Shown here piece after piece: positions 1-6,566 of a stretch of DNA of 40,496 nucleotides (position 1 is its first letter; each line of letters starts with the position of its first letter). A program made the position numbers and the translations under genes. Source of the DNA: CALMEC01 sp031376485 (lineage in GTDB: Bacteria > Actinomycetota > Thermoleophilia > Miltoncostaeales > Miltoncostaeaceae); NCBI GenBank assembly GCA_031376485.1, contig JANMDV010000274.1:1-40496 (forward strand), written 5' to 3'. The notes under the pieces were generated by a model that saw only the letters and a program-made list of their open reading frames with translations, did not search any database and was not told where the DNA came from.

Positions 1-125
1 AGCTTGACGGTGTCACTCGCCGCGTTGCCTCCCGACGTGGTGTCGTCGCCGCCGCACGCTGCCAGGCCAACGCTGACAGCCGCCGCACCCAGCAGGGCGA
101 ACAACGAACGCGAAAACCCCTTCAT
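1..125 (-). CDS. Lipoprotein, N-terminus only (possible ABC solute-binding protein)
   Basis: Only the first 41 codons lie inside the window; the gene runs off the left edge. Translation from the ATG at 125 gives MKGFSRSLFALLG, then a hydrophobic stretch and the lipobox L21-A22-A23-C24. A Gly/Asp/Thr/Ser/Asn-rich linker follows. This is a classic Gram-positive lipoprotein signal with signal peptidase II cleavage before Cys24, so the protein is probably anchored outside the cell. An AAGGGGGG Shine-Dalgarno stretch lies a few bases upstream of the ATG on the minus strand, which supports the start. Linkers like this are common in ABC-transporter substrate-binding lipoproteins, but the ligand-binding domain is not visible and the ligand is unknown. 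It is divergent from the decarboxylase-like gene at 454. Confidence 0.75.
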   Translation of the reverse strand, partial: MKGFSRSLFALLGAAAVSVGLAACGGDDTTSGGNAASDTVK

Positions 126-453
126 GAAACCCCCCTTTATCCATTGATAAAACCCCCTCAAGCCCCGGCAGCATGCCGCTCGGGCACCTCGGGCGCGACC
201 TTACGTCGCCGCAACAGAGGTTGTCAACATCCGCACGATGTCGTTGCACATGCCGCAACCCCTTTTGCAGACTACGTTCTGGCCGTACGGGTGGAGGTCG
301 TTCCACCCCGTTGACGGCGGTGGGTACGTGACATATGCTGCGATCGCTGTTCGCACCCTCCGAGAGTCTCCGGCGAATGTCGGCGGCCCCCGGCGGGCGT
401 TCGTGCGGTCCGTGTTGCACCACCCTTCCATCCTGAAAGGGGAATGCCAAGAT
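126..453. other. Divergent intergenic region
   Basis: About 330 bases between the divergent starts of the lipoprotein gene and the first decarboxylase-like gene. It should contain both promoters, but I see no convincing -35/-10 pair. The open frame here runs into the 454 gene, but its residues do not resemble the family. A purine-rich AAAGGGG about 11 bases before 454 is the likely ribosome-binding site of that gene. Confidence 0.5.
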
Positions 454-1479
454 ATGGCAGAGCAGTTCGCCGTGACGCAGATCCCAGGCGCCGAGACGGG
501 GGAAATCCCACCGTCACCGGTTGACCGCGACGAGAAGACCGCGTTTATCTACTCGCTCGTGGACCCCATCTGGGACATTGACACCCTTCCGCTGACCTAC
601 ACCAACTCACGTTGGTCAGCATTCTTCTACCGGGCTGACGAGAAGGTTCTTCGTCGCGTAGTGCCCGACTGCCTCGAAGTCGAGGACGACATCGTCGAGT
701 TCTGGTACGTGGACCACAACCACACCATGCTCGGCCCGTACGGTGAGTGGGGCGCAACCGTCGCCACAAGCCACAAAGCTGGTGACGGCAAGACCTACTA
801 CGCCGGTTACTACCCGTACATGTACCTGACCCAGGACGCCGCGATCGACGCCGGGCGTGTGCTTGGTTTCCCGAAGAAGGAAGCCTTCATCCGCATCGTC
901 GAGCATGGTGGCGCGCCTGACGACGGGTACGGGGTCATGGACTCCAAGATCTACCAGTTCAACTACTTTTCGTTCCTCATGATCCGGAACGGGTACGTAC
1001 TCCACTCAGCAACGGGTAAGTACGACGACGCGGACCTGCCGGCCAAGCCGGCGTTCTACGGCAACACCGATTACGGCCGTATGAACATGAAGGTCGTTAC
1101 ATCGCCGGACATCGCCGAGTCGCGTTGGGAGCTGGTCTACCTTCCGTCCTTGATGACGAAGGACCTGGCGACCCTCATCGGGCGTCCGGACACCGAAGGC
1201 TCGCACCGTTTCCAGGTGAAGCCCGAGTCCATTCGTACCGCCAGCGCAGGCCAGATCAACTGGTTCATGCAGGCGACCCCGTACGACAACCTCGGTCACG
1301 AGCTTCCGCCGAAGGAGCTGCTCGGTCTCATGACCTTCAGCTTCGACCTCATCATCCCGGCGGGTCAGGTTCTGTGGACGGAGACGTACACCCGTGACGC
1401 AACGTGGTCTGGTGCGGCAAAACCGTACCGCTATGGCCTGCGTCACCGTTTCCCGAAGCCAATCGGCCTCGGCGCCTAA
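454..1479 (+). CDS. Acetoacetate decarboxylase-like protein, copy 1
   Basis: A 341-residue member of the acetoacetate decarboxylase (ADC) superfamily. In classical ADC a lysine forms a Schiff base with a beta-keto acid, assisted by a neighbouring lysine and a glutamate. Here GFPKK places the Lys pair at 141-142, in the same context as the GREL..YPKK motif of clostridial ADC. GPYGEWG places the equivalent acidic residue at Glu98, so the catalytic apparatus looks intact. The protein is about 100 residues longer than classical ADC (about 245), with an N-terminal extension and an extended middle. The ATG at 454 is chosen because MAEQFAVTQIPG aligns with the start of the next gene's product. It is followed after 27 bases by a close paralogue. 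The substrate is unknown; other members act as aldolase/dehydratases or on larger keto acids. Confidence 0.75.
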   Translation: MAEQFAVTQIPGAETGEIPPSPVDRDEKTAFIYSLVDPIWDIDTLPLTYTNSRWSAFFYRADEKVLRRVVPDCLEVEDDIVEFWYVDHNHTMLGPYGEWGATVATSHKAGDGKTYYAGYYPYMYLTQDAAIDAGRVLGFPKKEAFIRIVEHGGAPDDGYGVMDSKIYQFNYFSFLMIRNGYVLHSATGKYDDADLPAKPAFYGNTDYGRMNMKVVTSPDIAESRWELVYLPSLMTKDLATLIGRPDTEGSHRFQVKPESIRTASAGQINWFMQATPYDNLGHELPPKELLGLMTFSFDLIIPAGQVLWTETYTRDATWSGAAKPYRYGLRHRFPKPIGLGA

Positions 1480-1506
1480 CCCTCGACCCCCGAAAGGAGC
1501 TTACAA

Positions 1507-2526
1507 ATGGGTCAACAGCTCAATGTGACCAGTGTTCCGTGGGTCGACTCGGGCGATGCTCCGCCGCTTGCACTAGACCGTGACAAGCGCGACATCATCT
1601 CCCAGGGTATCGCCGACCCGCTCGTCGATTACGACATCGTTCCGCTGACGTACACCAACTCCCGTTGGTCCGCGTTCTTCTACCGTGCCGAAGAGAAGGA
1701 CCTGAAGCACATCCTTCCGAAGTGCCTGGACCTCGAAGACGACGTCGTCGAGTTCTGGTACGTCGACCACCTCCACACGGGCCTCGGTCCGTACGGTGAA
1801 ATGGGCGTCACGGTCTCGGCCTCTCACAAGGCCGGCGACGGTAACACCTACTACGCCGGGTACTACCCGTACATGTACCTCACGCAGGACGCTGCTGTGT
1901 TTGCTGGCCGCGAGCCCTTCGGTTTCCCGAAGAAGATCGCGTACATCATCTGCCAGGAGCACGGTGGCAAGGAGGACGACGGGTACGGTGGATTCGGCAA
2001 CGACTACTTCAACTTCACGTTGGAGCGTCGCGGCTACCTCATCCACACCGCAACGGGCCGCTACGACGACGCTGAGCTTCCCGCGAAGCCGTCGTTCTAC
2101 GGCGACCCGCGCTACGGTCGGATGAACCTCCGTCTCATCACCCAACCGGACCTCATGAGCACGAAGTGGGACCTCACCTACCTCCCGTCGGAGGTCACCG
2201 AGGCGACCGCTCGCGCCATGGGCCGTCCCGAGACAGTCGGGCAGCACCGGTTCCAGCTCAAGCCCGAGTCGATCCGTACCGCTTCGGCGAATGCGATCCG
2301 CACGTGGGCGCTTTGTGCGACCCCGTTCGACAACCTCGGCGCGATGATGCCGGTCAAGGAGCTCATCGGTCTCATGACCTTCAGCTTCGACCTCATCATT
2401 CCCGGCGCCCAGACCATCTGGACGCAGACCATCGAGCGTACCCCGGAGGACATCGGCGACCTGCTGTTCGCCACTCCGTACCAGTACACGATGCGTCACC
2501 GGTTCCCGAAGCCCCCGGGCGTCTAG
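1507..2526 (+). CDS. Acetoacetate decarboxylase-like protein, copy 2
   Basis: A 339-residue paralogue of the preceding gene, matching over its whole length. Shared blocks include PLTYTNSRWSAFFYR, VEFWYVDH, TYYAGYYPYMYLTQDAA and KPESIRTASA. The Schiff-base lysine pair GFPKK is at 142-143 and the acidic residue in GPYGEMG is Glu98, so this copy also looks catalytically competent. GAAAGGAGC just before the ATG at 1507 is a strong ribosome-binding site. The two genes are almost certainly one operon, ended by the hairpin at 2555. Such tandem pairs could form a hetero-oligomer or handle two related substrates; the sequence cannot decide which. Confidence 0.75.
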   Translation: MGQQLNVTSVPWVDSGDAPPLALDRDKRDIISQGIADPLVDYDIVPLTYTNSRWSAFFYRAEEKDLKHILPKCLDLEDDVVEFWYVDHLHTGLGPYGEMGVTVSASHKAGDGNTYYAGYYPYMYLTQDAAVFAGREPFGFPKKIAYIICQEHGGKEDDGYGGFGNDYFNFTLERRGYLIHTATGRYDDAELPAKPSFYGDPRYGRMNLRLITQPDLMSTKWDLTYLPSEVTEATARAMGRPETVGQHRFQLKPESIRTASANAIRTWALCATPFDNLGAMMPVKELIGLMTFSFDLIIPGAQTIWTQTIERTPEDIGDLLFATPYQYTMRHRFPKPPGV

Positions 2527-2554
2527 CCCCAAGCTTCACACAGGCACCATCAGC

Positions 2555-2582
2555 GGGGTCGGGACCTTCGGGTTTCGGCCCC
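2555..2582 (+). terminator. Hairpin terminator after the decarboxylase pair
   Basis: About 29 bases after the stop of the second gene, GGGGTCGGGACC pairs with GGTTTCGGCCCC around a TTCG loop. This gives a 12-bp stem with three G-T wobbles, closed by the very stable C(UUCG)G tetraloop. It is followed by a short CGTTTCTCGTT stretch instead of a strong T run. Position and stability fit an intrinsic terminator. Confidence 0.7.
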
Positions 2583-3567
2583 GTTTCTCGTTGGGTGCGC
2601 CCCGAAACCCCCTGCGACTATGCCCCTCACAAGGGCTCATCAAGCCAGGAGACAACGCCACATACCCCCACTCACGGGGGAGGGCCTCATCCTCCAGGAC
2701 AGAGCAGCGGCCAGGGTCATTCCCTGAGCCTTTATGCCCTGTGATCGCATCCACGTGAGCGAGGCGCCCCGCATCCAGAAAGCCAGAGGGAACCTCCACT
2801 ACCCGGCCGGCGTCCGTCCAAAACGCTCCGAACATGTTCCCCCGAGGTCGACGCCCGACCTGCCGAAACGCGCCCATCACGCCCTCCCCGCTCAGTATGT
2901 GTCCCTCCCATCCCTGTGCGCGAGCCGCATCGACACTCGTCCCGGCGACGACCCGGCCGTGCTCCCGGTCGGCCGCCAACGCAGCCGGGGCGCCTCCGCC
3001 GCGAAGTTCAGCGTCGGCGGTGCATTCCCACTCGTAAGAGCCCCGCCGGTTCTCAGTGAGTTCATCCACACCCAACTTCGTGGCGGGCCCACGGAACGCG
3101 CGACGCGCGTCGATCTCCGGCAACTGCCCCTGGTGACCACAAGGACGAGCTCCCCCTGAGCCCGCTCGACGACTTGGGCGCAGTAGGTTTCGCGCAGGAG
3201 GACCAGGGCTGACCACGGGCAGTGGGAACTCGGTCAGGGTCGCGTCCACTTCCGCGCCCGGCCGGGGTTGTCGTCATCCCCACTCGCCCAGCTTCCTCGC
3301 AGACACGCGCTCCTCCCTGACTCACAGCCGGAACAAGAACCCGCGGTTATCGCCACCGGATACAACACAAGCCAACCCGCCGAAACCGGGGCCGGTTACG
3401 AGTGTCAAGAACCCCGGAGGAGACTGCTTCTCCTTCCGCAGACCTCCTAACCTGGCCGTATGGCAGGCCACCAAAGGTCGGGCTCACGACTCGCTCGACC
3501 AGAGCTTTTCGCCTGGCGTGAAGCTGACAGCCGACCGGTCCTTCGATTCCCTGCAGGGGTCCACGGT
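2583..3567. other. Gene-poor region with one doubtful minus-strand ORF
   Basis: Roughly 1 kb between the terminator and the dyads upstream of the ParA-like gene. The longest open frame runs from a GTG at 3249 to 2536 on the minus strand (237 residues). It overlaps the terminator hairpin, has no clear ribosome-binding site and matches no family I recognise. Its middle part (for example ILSGEGVMGAFRQVGRRP and FWTDAGRVVEVPSGFLDAG) reads more like protein than the other frames, so it could be a decayed gene. I see no transposase motifs, inverted terminal repeats or RNA genes here. Confidence 0.35.
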
Positions 3568-3572
3568 GTTAA

Positions 3573-3596
3573 CAAGTCAACTTGCAAAATTGCAAG
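3573..3596. promoter_or_regulatory. Overlapping AT-rich dyads upstream of the partition genes
   Basis: CAAGTCAACTTG (3573-3584) overlaps CTTGCAAAATTGCAAG (3581-3596). The second has perfect 7-base arms CTTGCAA/TTGCAAG around two bases. This is a local AT-rich island in GC-rich DNA, 185-200 bases upstream of the ParA-like gene. It could be an operator or centromere (parS-like) site for the small partner protein, or part of a promoter. Assignment is inference. Confidence 0.35.
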
Positions 3597-3780
3597 CACA
3601 CATGTCGACCGTGTTGCCGGTAGGAAGAGCATTCGTGCCTCGGGTAGGGAGGTCTGCGGTCATGTCGCGGGAGGCGCCTTCGGTCGGATCGGCGGGCCGA
3701 AGTGCCGCTGATGGCGTCGGTCCTTCGGACTTGGACCATGTGGGCAGGATGTGCGGCGGCCATGTCGAATCTCTGTCGGC

Positions 3781-4536
3781 ATGAGCATTGAGCCGCGGGT
3801 CATCACGATTGCCTCACCGAAGGGTGGGGTGGGCAAGAGCACGATCGCCCTTCATTTGGCGGGTGCGTTGGCAGCAACCCTGGTCGACCTGGATTGGGAG
3901 GTCGCCGGGGTCAGCAACCTGTGGGGCTTTGACCCTCGTCGCACGCGTCGGGGCGGCTTGCTCGAAGCGCTCGATGGGTTCCCAGATGCGCGCGCGCCAC
4001 ACCGACGGGTCGCGCCGAATCGGCCACCGCTTGTCGCCGGCCACAAGAACATGGCACACCTCGACCCCGAGCGGGGGGTTGTGGCGGATGCGCTCCTTCT
4101 CTGGTCAGGGAAGTGGGGAGGCCGATACGTGGTTGTCGACACCCACCCAGGCGTGGGTGCCCTTCGCGATGGGGCGATCGAGGCCGCCGACCTTGTTGTG
4201 GTGCCGGTTCATCTGGCCCACAACGAGCTTGACGGCCTTGATGACTTCCTGGCGGAGGCACTTCATGGATACCGGGTGCTTGTGGTGCCGAACCGTGCGC
4301 GGATGTTGGTTCCGGAACGGGCGTTGGTCCGGCGTTTGATTGAGATCACCTCGGGACGGGCATATCTGGCTGAACCCATCGGCGATCACGGATGGTTGCC
4401 CAGGCGTCGGCTTCGGATGACGCTGACGCAGACGCCAGGTCCAGGCATCGCGCAGGCACGTGCCGCCGAGCAGTTTCGCAGTCTCGCCAACCGTGTGGAG
4501 GTGATCTTGAATGAGCAGCACGCTCTCGCCGCCTGA
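3781..4536 (+). CDS. ParA/MinD-family partition ATPase
   Basis: A 251-residue deviant Walker-A ATPase. The motif KGGVGKST lies at residues 14-21, with the ParA-type signature lysine. It is followed by the Walker A' strand TLVDLDWEVAGVSNLWG and the Walker B strand YVVVDTHPGVGAL. Such ATPases segregate plasmids and chromosomes or position protein cargo, dimerising on nucleoid DNA with ATP. The start is set at the ATG at 3781 (MSIEPRVITIASPKGG), which gives a family-like N-terminus. A GTG at 3751 is the alternative, and neither has a clear Shine-Dalgarno. The gene overlaps the next by 26 bases, the typical arrangement of a parA with its small DNA-binding partner. With rep and iterons 1.3 kb downstream, plasmid partition is the most likely role. 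Confidence 0.75.
   Translation: MSIEPRVITIASPKGGVGKSTIALHLAGALAATLVDLDWEVAGVSNLWGFDPRRTRRGGLLEALDGFPDARAPHRRVAPNRPPLVAGHKNMAHLDPERGVVADALLLWSGKWGGRYVVVDTHPGVGALRDGAIEAADLVVVPVHLAHNELDGLDDFLAEALHGYRVLVVPNRARMLVPERALVRRLIEITSGRAYLAEPIGDHGWLPRRRLRMTLTQTPGPGIAQARAAEQFRSLANRVEVILNEQHALAA
4497..4506 (+). promoter_or_regulatory. Near-perfect ribosome-binding site inside the ParA-like gene
   Basis: GGAGGTGATC is fully complementary to the usual 3' end of 16S rRNA and lies five bases before the ATG at 4511, within the coding sequence of the upstream gene. It fixes the start of the partner gene and suggests that the partner is made in excess or independently of the ATPase. Confidence 0.75.
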
Positions 4537-4972
4537 GACAACGCCGTCAGCTCTTGCGGAGTTCGCGGCGGGCGCTCCGGCGCGCCGCGGTCCGGGTGAC
4601 CCACGCAAACCCAGCGCGGCGCCTCCCGAACACAAGCCGGCAGAGCCGCCCGCGTACGGGTCGGTCGCACGACCCGCAGTCGACGGAACGCCAGGGGTGT
4701 CACCAGCGGCGGCGGTCCGGACCGGTGGGCGGTCCGATCGGACGTTGCCACCGGATGCACGGAGTGTGATGTTGGGGGTCAGGGTCCGCGATCAGGTCGA
4801 TCAACACATTCACCGGGTGCTGACCGACCTTCGGTTGGATCAAGGAGTAGAGACCACCAGGACCGAGATCGTGGAGATGCTTTTGTGGGAGGACATGCAG
4901 GCAACCCCAGCGTTTGCAAAGCGGCTCCAGCGGTTTCGCCAGGCTCACCCGGCGATGCGCCGCCGGGTGTAG
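4511..4972 (+). CDS. Small ParB-like/ribbon-helix-helix-type partition partner
   Basis: A 153-residue basic protein. Residues 1-80 are Pro/Ala/Gly/Arg-rich and probably disordered. Residues 85-127 form a compact block (SVMLGVRVRDQVDQHIHRV, then TTRTEIVEMLLWE) with the beta strand plus two helices expected of a CopG/ribbon-helix-helix DNA-binding fold. The tail is Arg-rich. In small plasmid partition systems such a protein binds the centromere and autoregulates, and its flexible N-terminus stimulates the ParA ATPase. The position directly behind and overlapping a ParA-like gene supports this. The fold is inferred from pattern only; a conserved RHH family is not recognised with certainty. Confidence 0.6.
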   Translation: MSSTLSPPETTPSALAEFAAGAPARRGPGDPRKPSAAPPEHKPAEPPAYGSVARPAVDGTPGVSPAAAVRTGGRSDRTLPPDARSVMLGVRVRDQVDQHIHRVLTDLRLDQGVETTRTEIVEMLLWEDMQATPAFAKRLQRFRQAHPAMRRRV

Positions 4973-5111
4973 CCGAACCCGCTTGGACGGCAGCCTTCGA
5001 TGAGCTGACGTCTGCGAAGCGAGTCGTTCGGCGGTGCGTGCCGGGCGGCAGGCGGCTCGGGTGGTGAGACCGATCCAGCGGTTTGCCACACCGCCGTCGT
5101 GACGCCGACCC

Positions 5112-6068
5112 TCAGTCGCTGGAGACGGAACGTACTCCGGGAGTCACAAGGATTCTTCGGGTGTTCGTCGCCCGTGGACCAACCCGTCGTCGCGGTTTGC
5201 GACTGATGATGACCTGATTGACCCAACCAGCCCGGGAATCCAATGTTCGTTCCCGGGTGAATTGGTACCGCGGATCAAGCGCGCAGATCGCCTCGCATGC
5301 TCGAAGAACCGCGGCGACGTTGTCGCGCTCACGACTGCAACTTGATCCGAGTGTGGCAAACAGGGGTGCTCCGAGCGTGTAGGCCTGCCATTCCTGCGTT
5401 GCGTCGCGTGAGACGAAACGGTCGTTCTCGAGCAAACCGTAGAACTTCCGTGCTATCGGCGGGAGATCGCGGACGATCGCCCAATCGAGCCATTCCCCTG
5501 CCTCGTTTCGCAGCTGTTCAAGAAACCAGCTTCCGAGAAAGATGTATCCGGGGCGCTCGACGCGACCGTTCGGGGCAACGGGCCAGAGCACCCGGTCGAT
5601 GATTCCGAAGTGATCCTCGTGGGTCTTTCGTCCTGTCGCCGCATCGTTCACTTCACCCTCCCACCTGGCTTCCTGCAACCCGAGCAGGGTACGGCGAAGC
5701 GCTTGTCTGGCAGGTTTTCCTGCGTTTCCCCACCCGAAATCGCGGAGTAGCCGGTATTGACTGAACGGCACCGCCGTGGCGCCTGGTTGCTCCAACTGCA
5801 ACCAGCGCGATCCCAGCCACACAATCAACATATAACCGTGTCGGCCAATCGCGGGTCCCTGAGTTTGGCGGATGGAACCAAGCCTGTCTGCAATCGCAAA
5901 CCCCGCTGCGATCTCGAGGCCTTTGCGGGCTGTCGAGCGATCGGCAAACCCCCATCGGAGCGGCTGCTCGAGTCGGCGGAGGTTGTCCGGCTCAACGAGC
6001 GCCAATTGCTCTTGAATTCCTGTGAGACCGGATTCGTCGAGGGATGAGTGAGGGGGACGGGCGACCAT
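5112..6068 (-). CDS. RepA-like plasmid replication initiator
   Basis: A 318-residue protein resembling RepA-type (replication initiator protein A) plasmid initiators with tandem winged-helix domains. Typical blocks are LIVWLGSRWLQLEQPG and FSQYRLLRDFGWGNAGKPARQALRRTL (about 105-145), where a helix array chooses the DNA, and then LPPIARKFYGLLENDRF (about 200-225). The C-terminus is Arg-rich. Such proteins bind iterons, melt the origin and repress their own transcription. Here the rep start (ATG at 6068) faces an inverted iteron pair 41 bases upstream and nine direct iterons 200-490 bases upstream, which is strong contextual support. It converges with the partition pair, 139 bases apart, with no gene between. 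No strong Shine-Dalgarno precedes the ATG. The family assignment is by recognition, not by search. Confidence 0.7.
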   Translation of the reverse strand: MVARPPHSSLDESGLTGIQEQLALVEPDNLRRLEQPLRWGFADRSTARKGLEIAAGFAIADRLGSIRQTQGPAIGRHGYMLIVWLGSRWLQLEQPGATAVPFSQYRLLRDFGWGNAGKPARQALRRTLLGLQEARWEGEVNDAATGRKTHEDHFGIIDRVLWPVAPNGRVERPGYIFLGSWFLEQLRNEAGEWLDWAIVRDLPPIARKFYGLLENDRFVSRDATQEWQAYTLGAPLFATLGSSCSRERDNVAAVLRACEAICALDPRYQFTRERTLDSRAGWVNQVIISRKPRRRVGPRATNTRRILVTPGVRSVSSD

Positions 6069-6108
6069 TCGCAGAACAATGCCTGAGCAGGGAAACGGCC
6101 GTTGTGTC

Positions 6109-6141
6109 TGCGAGTTACTTACCCCGGGTAGCTCACTCGCA
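6109..6141. promoter_or_regulatory. Inverted iteron pair upstream of rep (autorepression operator)
   Basis: One arm reads TGCGAGT...TACCC on the plus strand and the other reads TGCGAGT...TACCC on the minus strand, giving a 33-base dyad with centre CCCCGGG. Each arm is a copy of the downstream iteron (GCGCGAG...TACCCCGGT). It sits 41-73 bases before the rep start. In iteron plasmids such as F, pSC101 and pPS10, inverted half-iterons in the rep promoter bind Rep dimers and repress rep. The same role is inferred here. Confidence 0.7.
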
Positions 6142-6272
6142 CGATGTTCGGTGACGACCGGCCCGTAGGGCTCGGGCGGGGAGGAACCGACTGACGATAC
6201 TGCTCTTTTTCTTAAACCTGTACTGAAAGGGCCAGTGAGATCGCACTCAGAGAAACAGATCTCGGCGCTTGG

Positions 6273-6557
6273 GCGCGAGCGGAATACCCCGGTTCGCGCG
6301 AGTGGGATACCCCGGTGATGTGCGAGTCATATACCCCGGTCTGGGTGGTGCTCGACAACGCCTGCGCGAGTGGGATACCCTGGTTTTGTCGGTTGCGCGA
6401 GTGGAATACCCCGGTTTTGAGGCACGGGCGGCGAGTCGTTTACCCCGGTGCGCGAGTGAATAACCCGGGTTGGTTTCGCCGCGTCTGACACTTTGTGGGC
6501 TCGGCGCGAGTCATCTACCACCATTGGGCGTTTCGCGCGCGAGCGGACTACCCCGGC
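6273..6557 (+). repeat. Array of nine direct iterons
   Basis: Nine copies of a 21-base unit, GCGCGAG + TGGNA + TACCCCGGT, start at 6273, 6296, 6320, 6364, 6395, 6429, 6450, 6504 and 6537. Copies 1, 2, 4, 5 and 9 are closest to consensus. Copies 3, 6 and 7 differ in the middle, and copy 8 keeps GCGCGAGT...CTACC only. Start-to-start distances are 23, 24, 44, 31, 34, 21, 54 and 33 bases. All lie in the same orientation. Irregular spacing and short units without intervening unique spacers argue for initiator-binding iterons and against CRISPR. Confidence 0.85.
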
Positions 6558-6566
6558 TGTGGATTA
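6558..6566. promoter_or_regulatory. DnaA-box-like nonamer
   Basis: TGTGGATTA differs by one base from TGTGGATAA, the complement of the consensus DnaA box. It abuts the last iteron and overlaps the stop codon of the VWA gene. Iteron origins usually carry one or more DnaA boxes beside the array, so the position fits, but a single 8/9 match is weak on its own. Confidence 0.45.

Larger units (their letters stand above)
6109..6566. other. Putative iteron-type origin of replication
   Basis: The non-coding interval between rep and the VWA gene has the parts of an iteron origin in order. These are the inverted iteron operator (6109-6141), a T/A-richer stretch around 6198-6230 (TGCTCTTTTTCTTAAACC) that could be the unwinding element, nine direct iterons (6273-6557) and a DnaA-box-like nonamer (6558-6566). 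The initiator gene is adjacent. Whether the origin is active cannot be told from sequence. Confidence 0.65.

Noticed and set aside
1573..2532. 319-residue minus-strand ORF
   Set aside because: Mirror of the second decarboxylase-like gene, Val/Arg/Asp-rich without motifs; a GC-driven shadow frame.
2583..3567. Insertion sequence
   Set aside because: No transposase motif, terminal inverted repeats or target-site duplication could be seen.
6273..6557. CRISPR array
   Set aside because: Repeats are 21 bases with only 0-33 irregular bases between them and drifted copies; no unique 30-40-base spacers and no cas genes. Next to rep they fit iterons.
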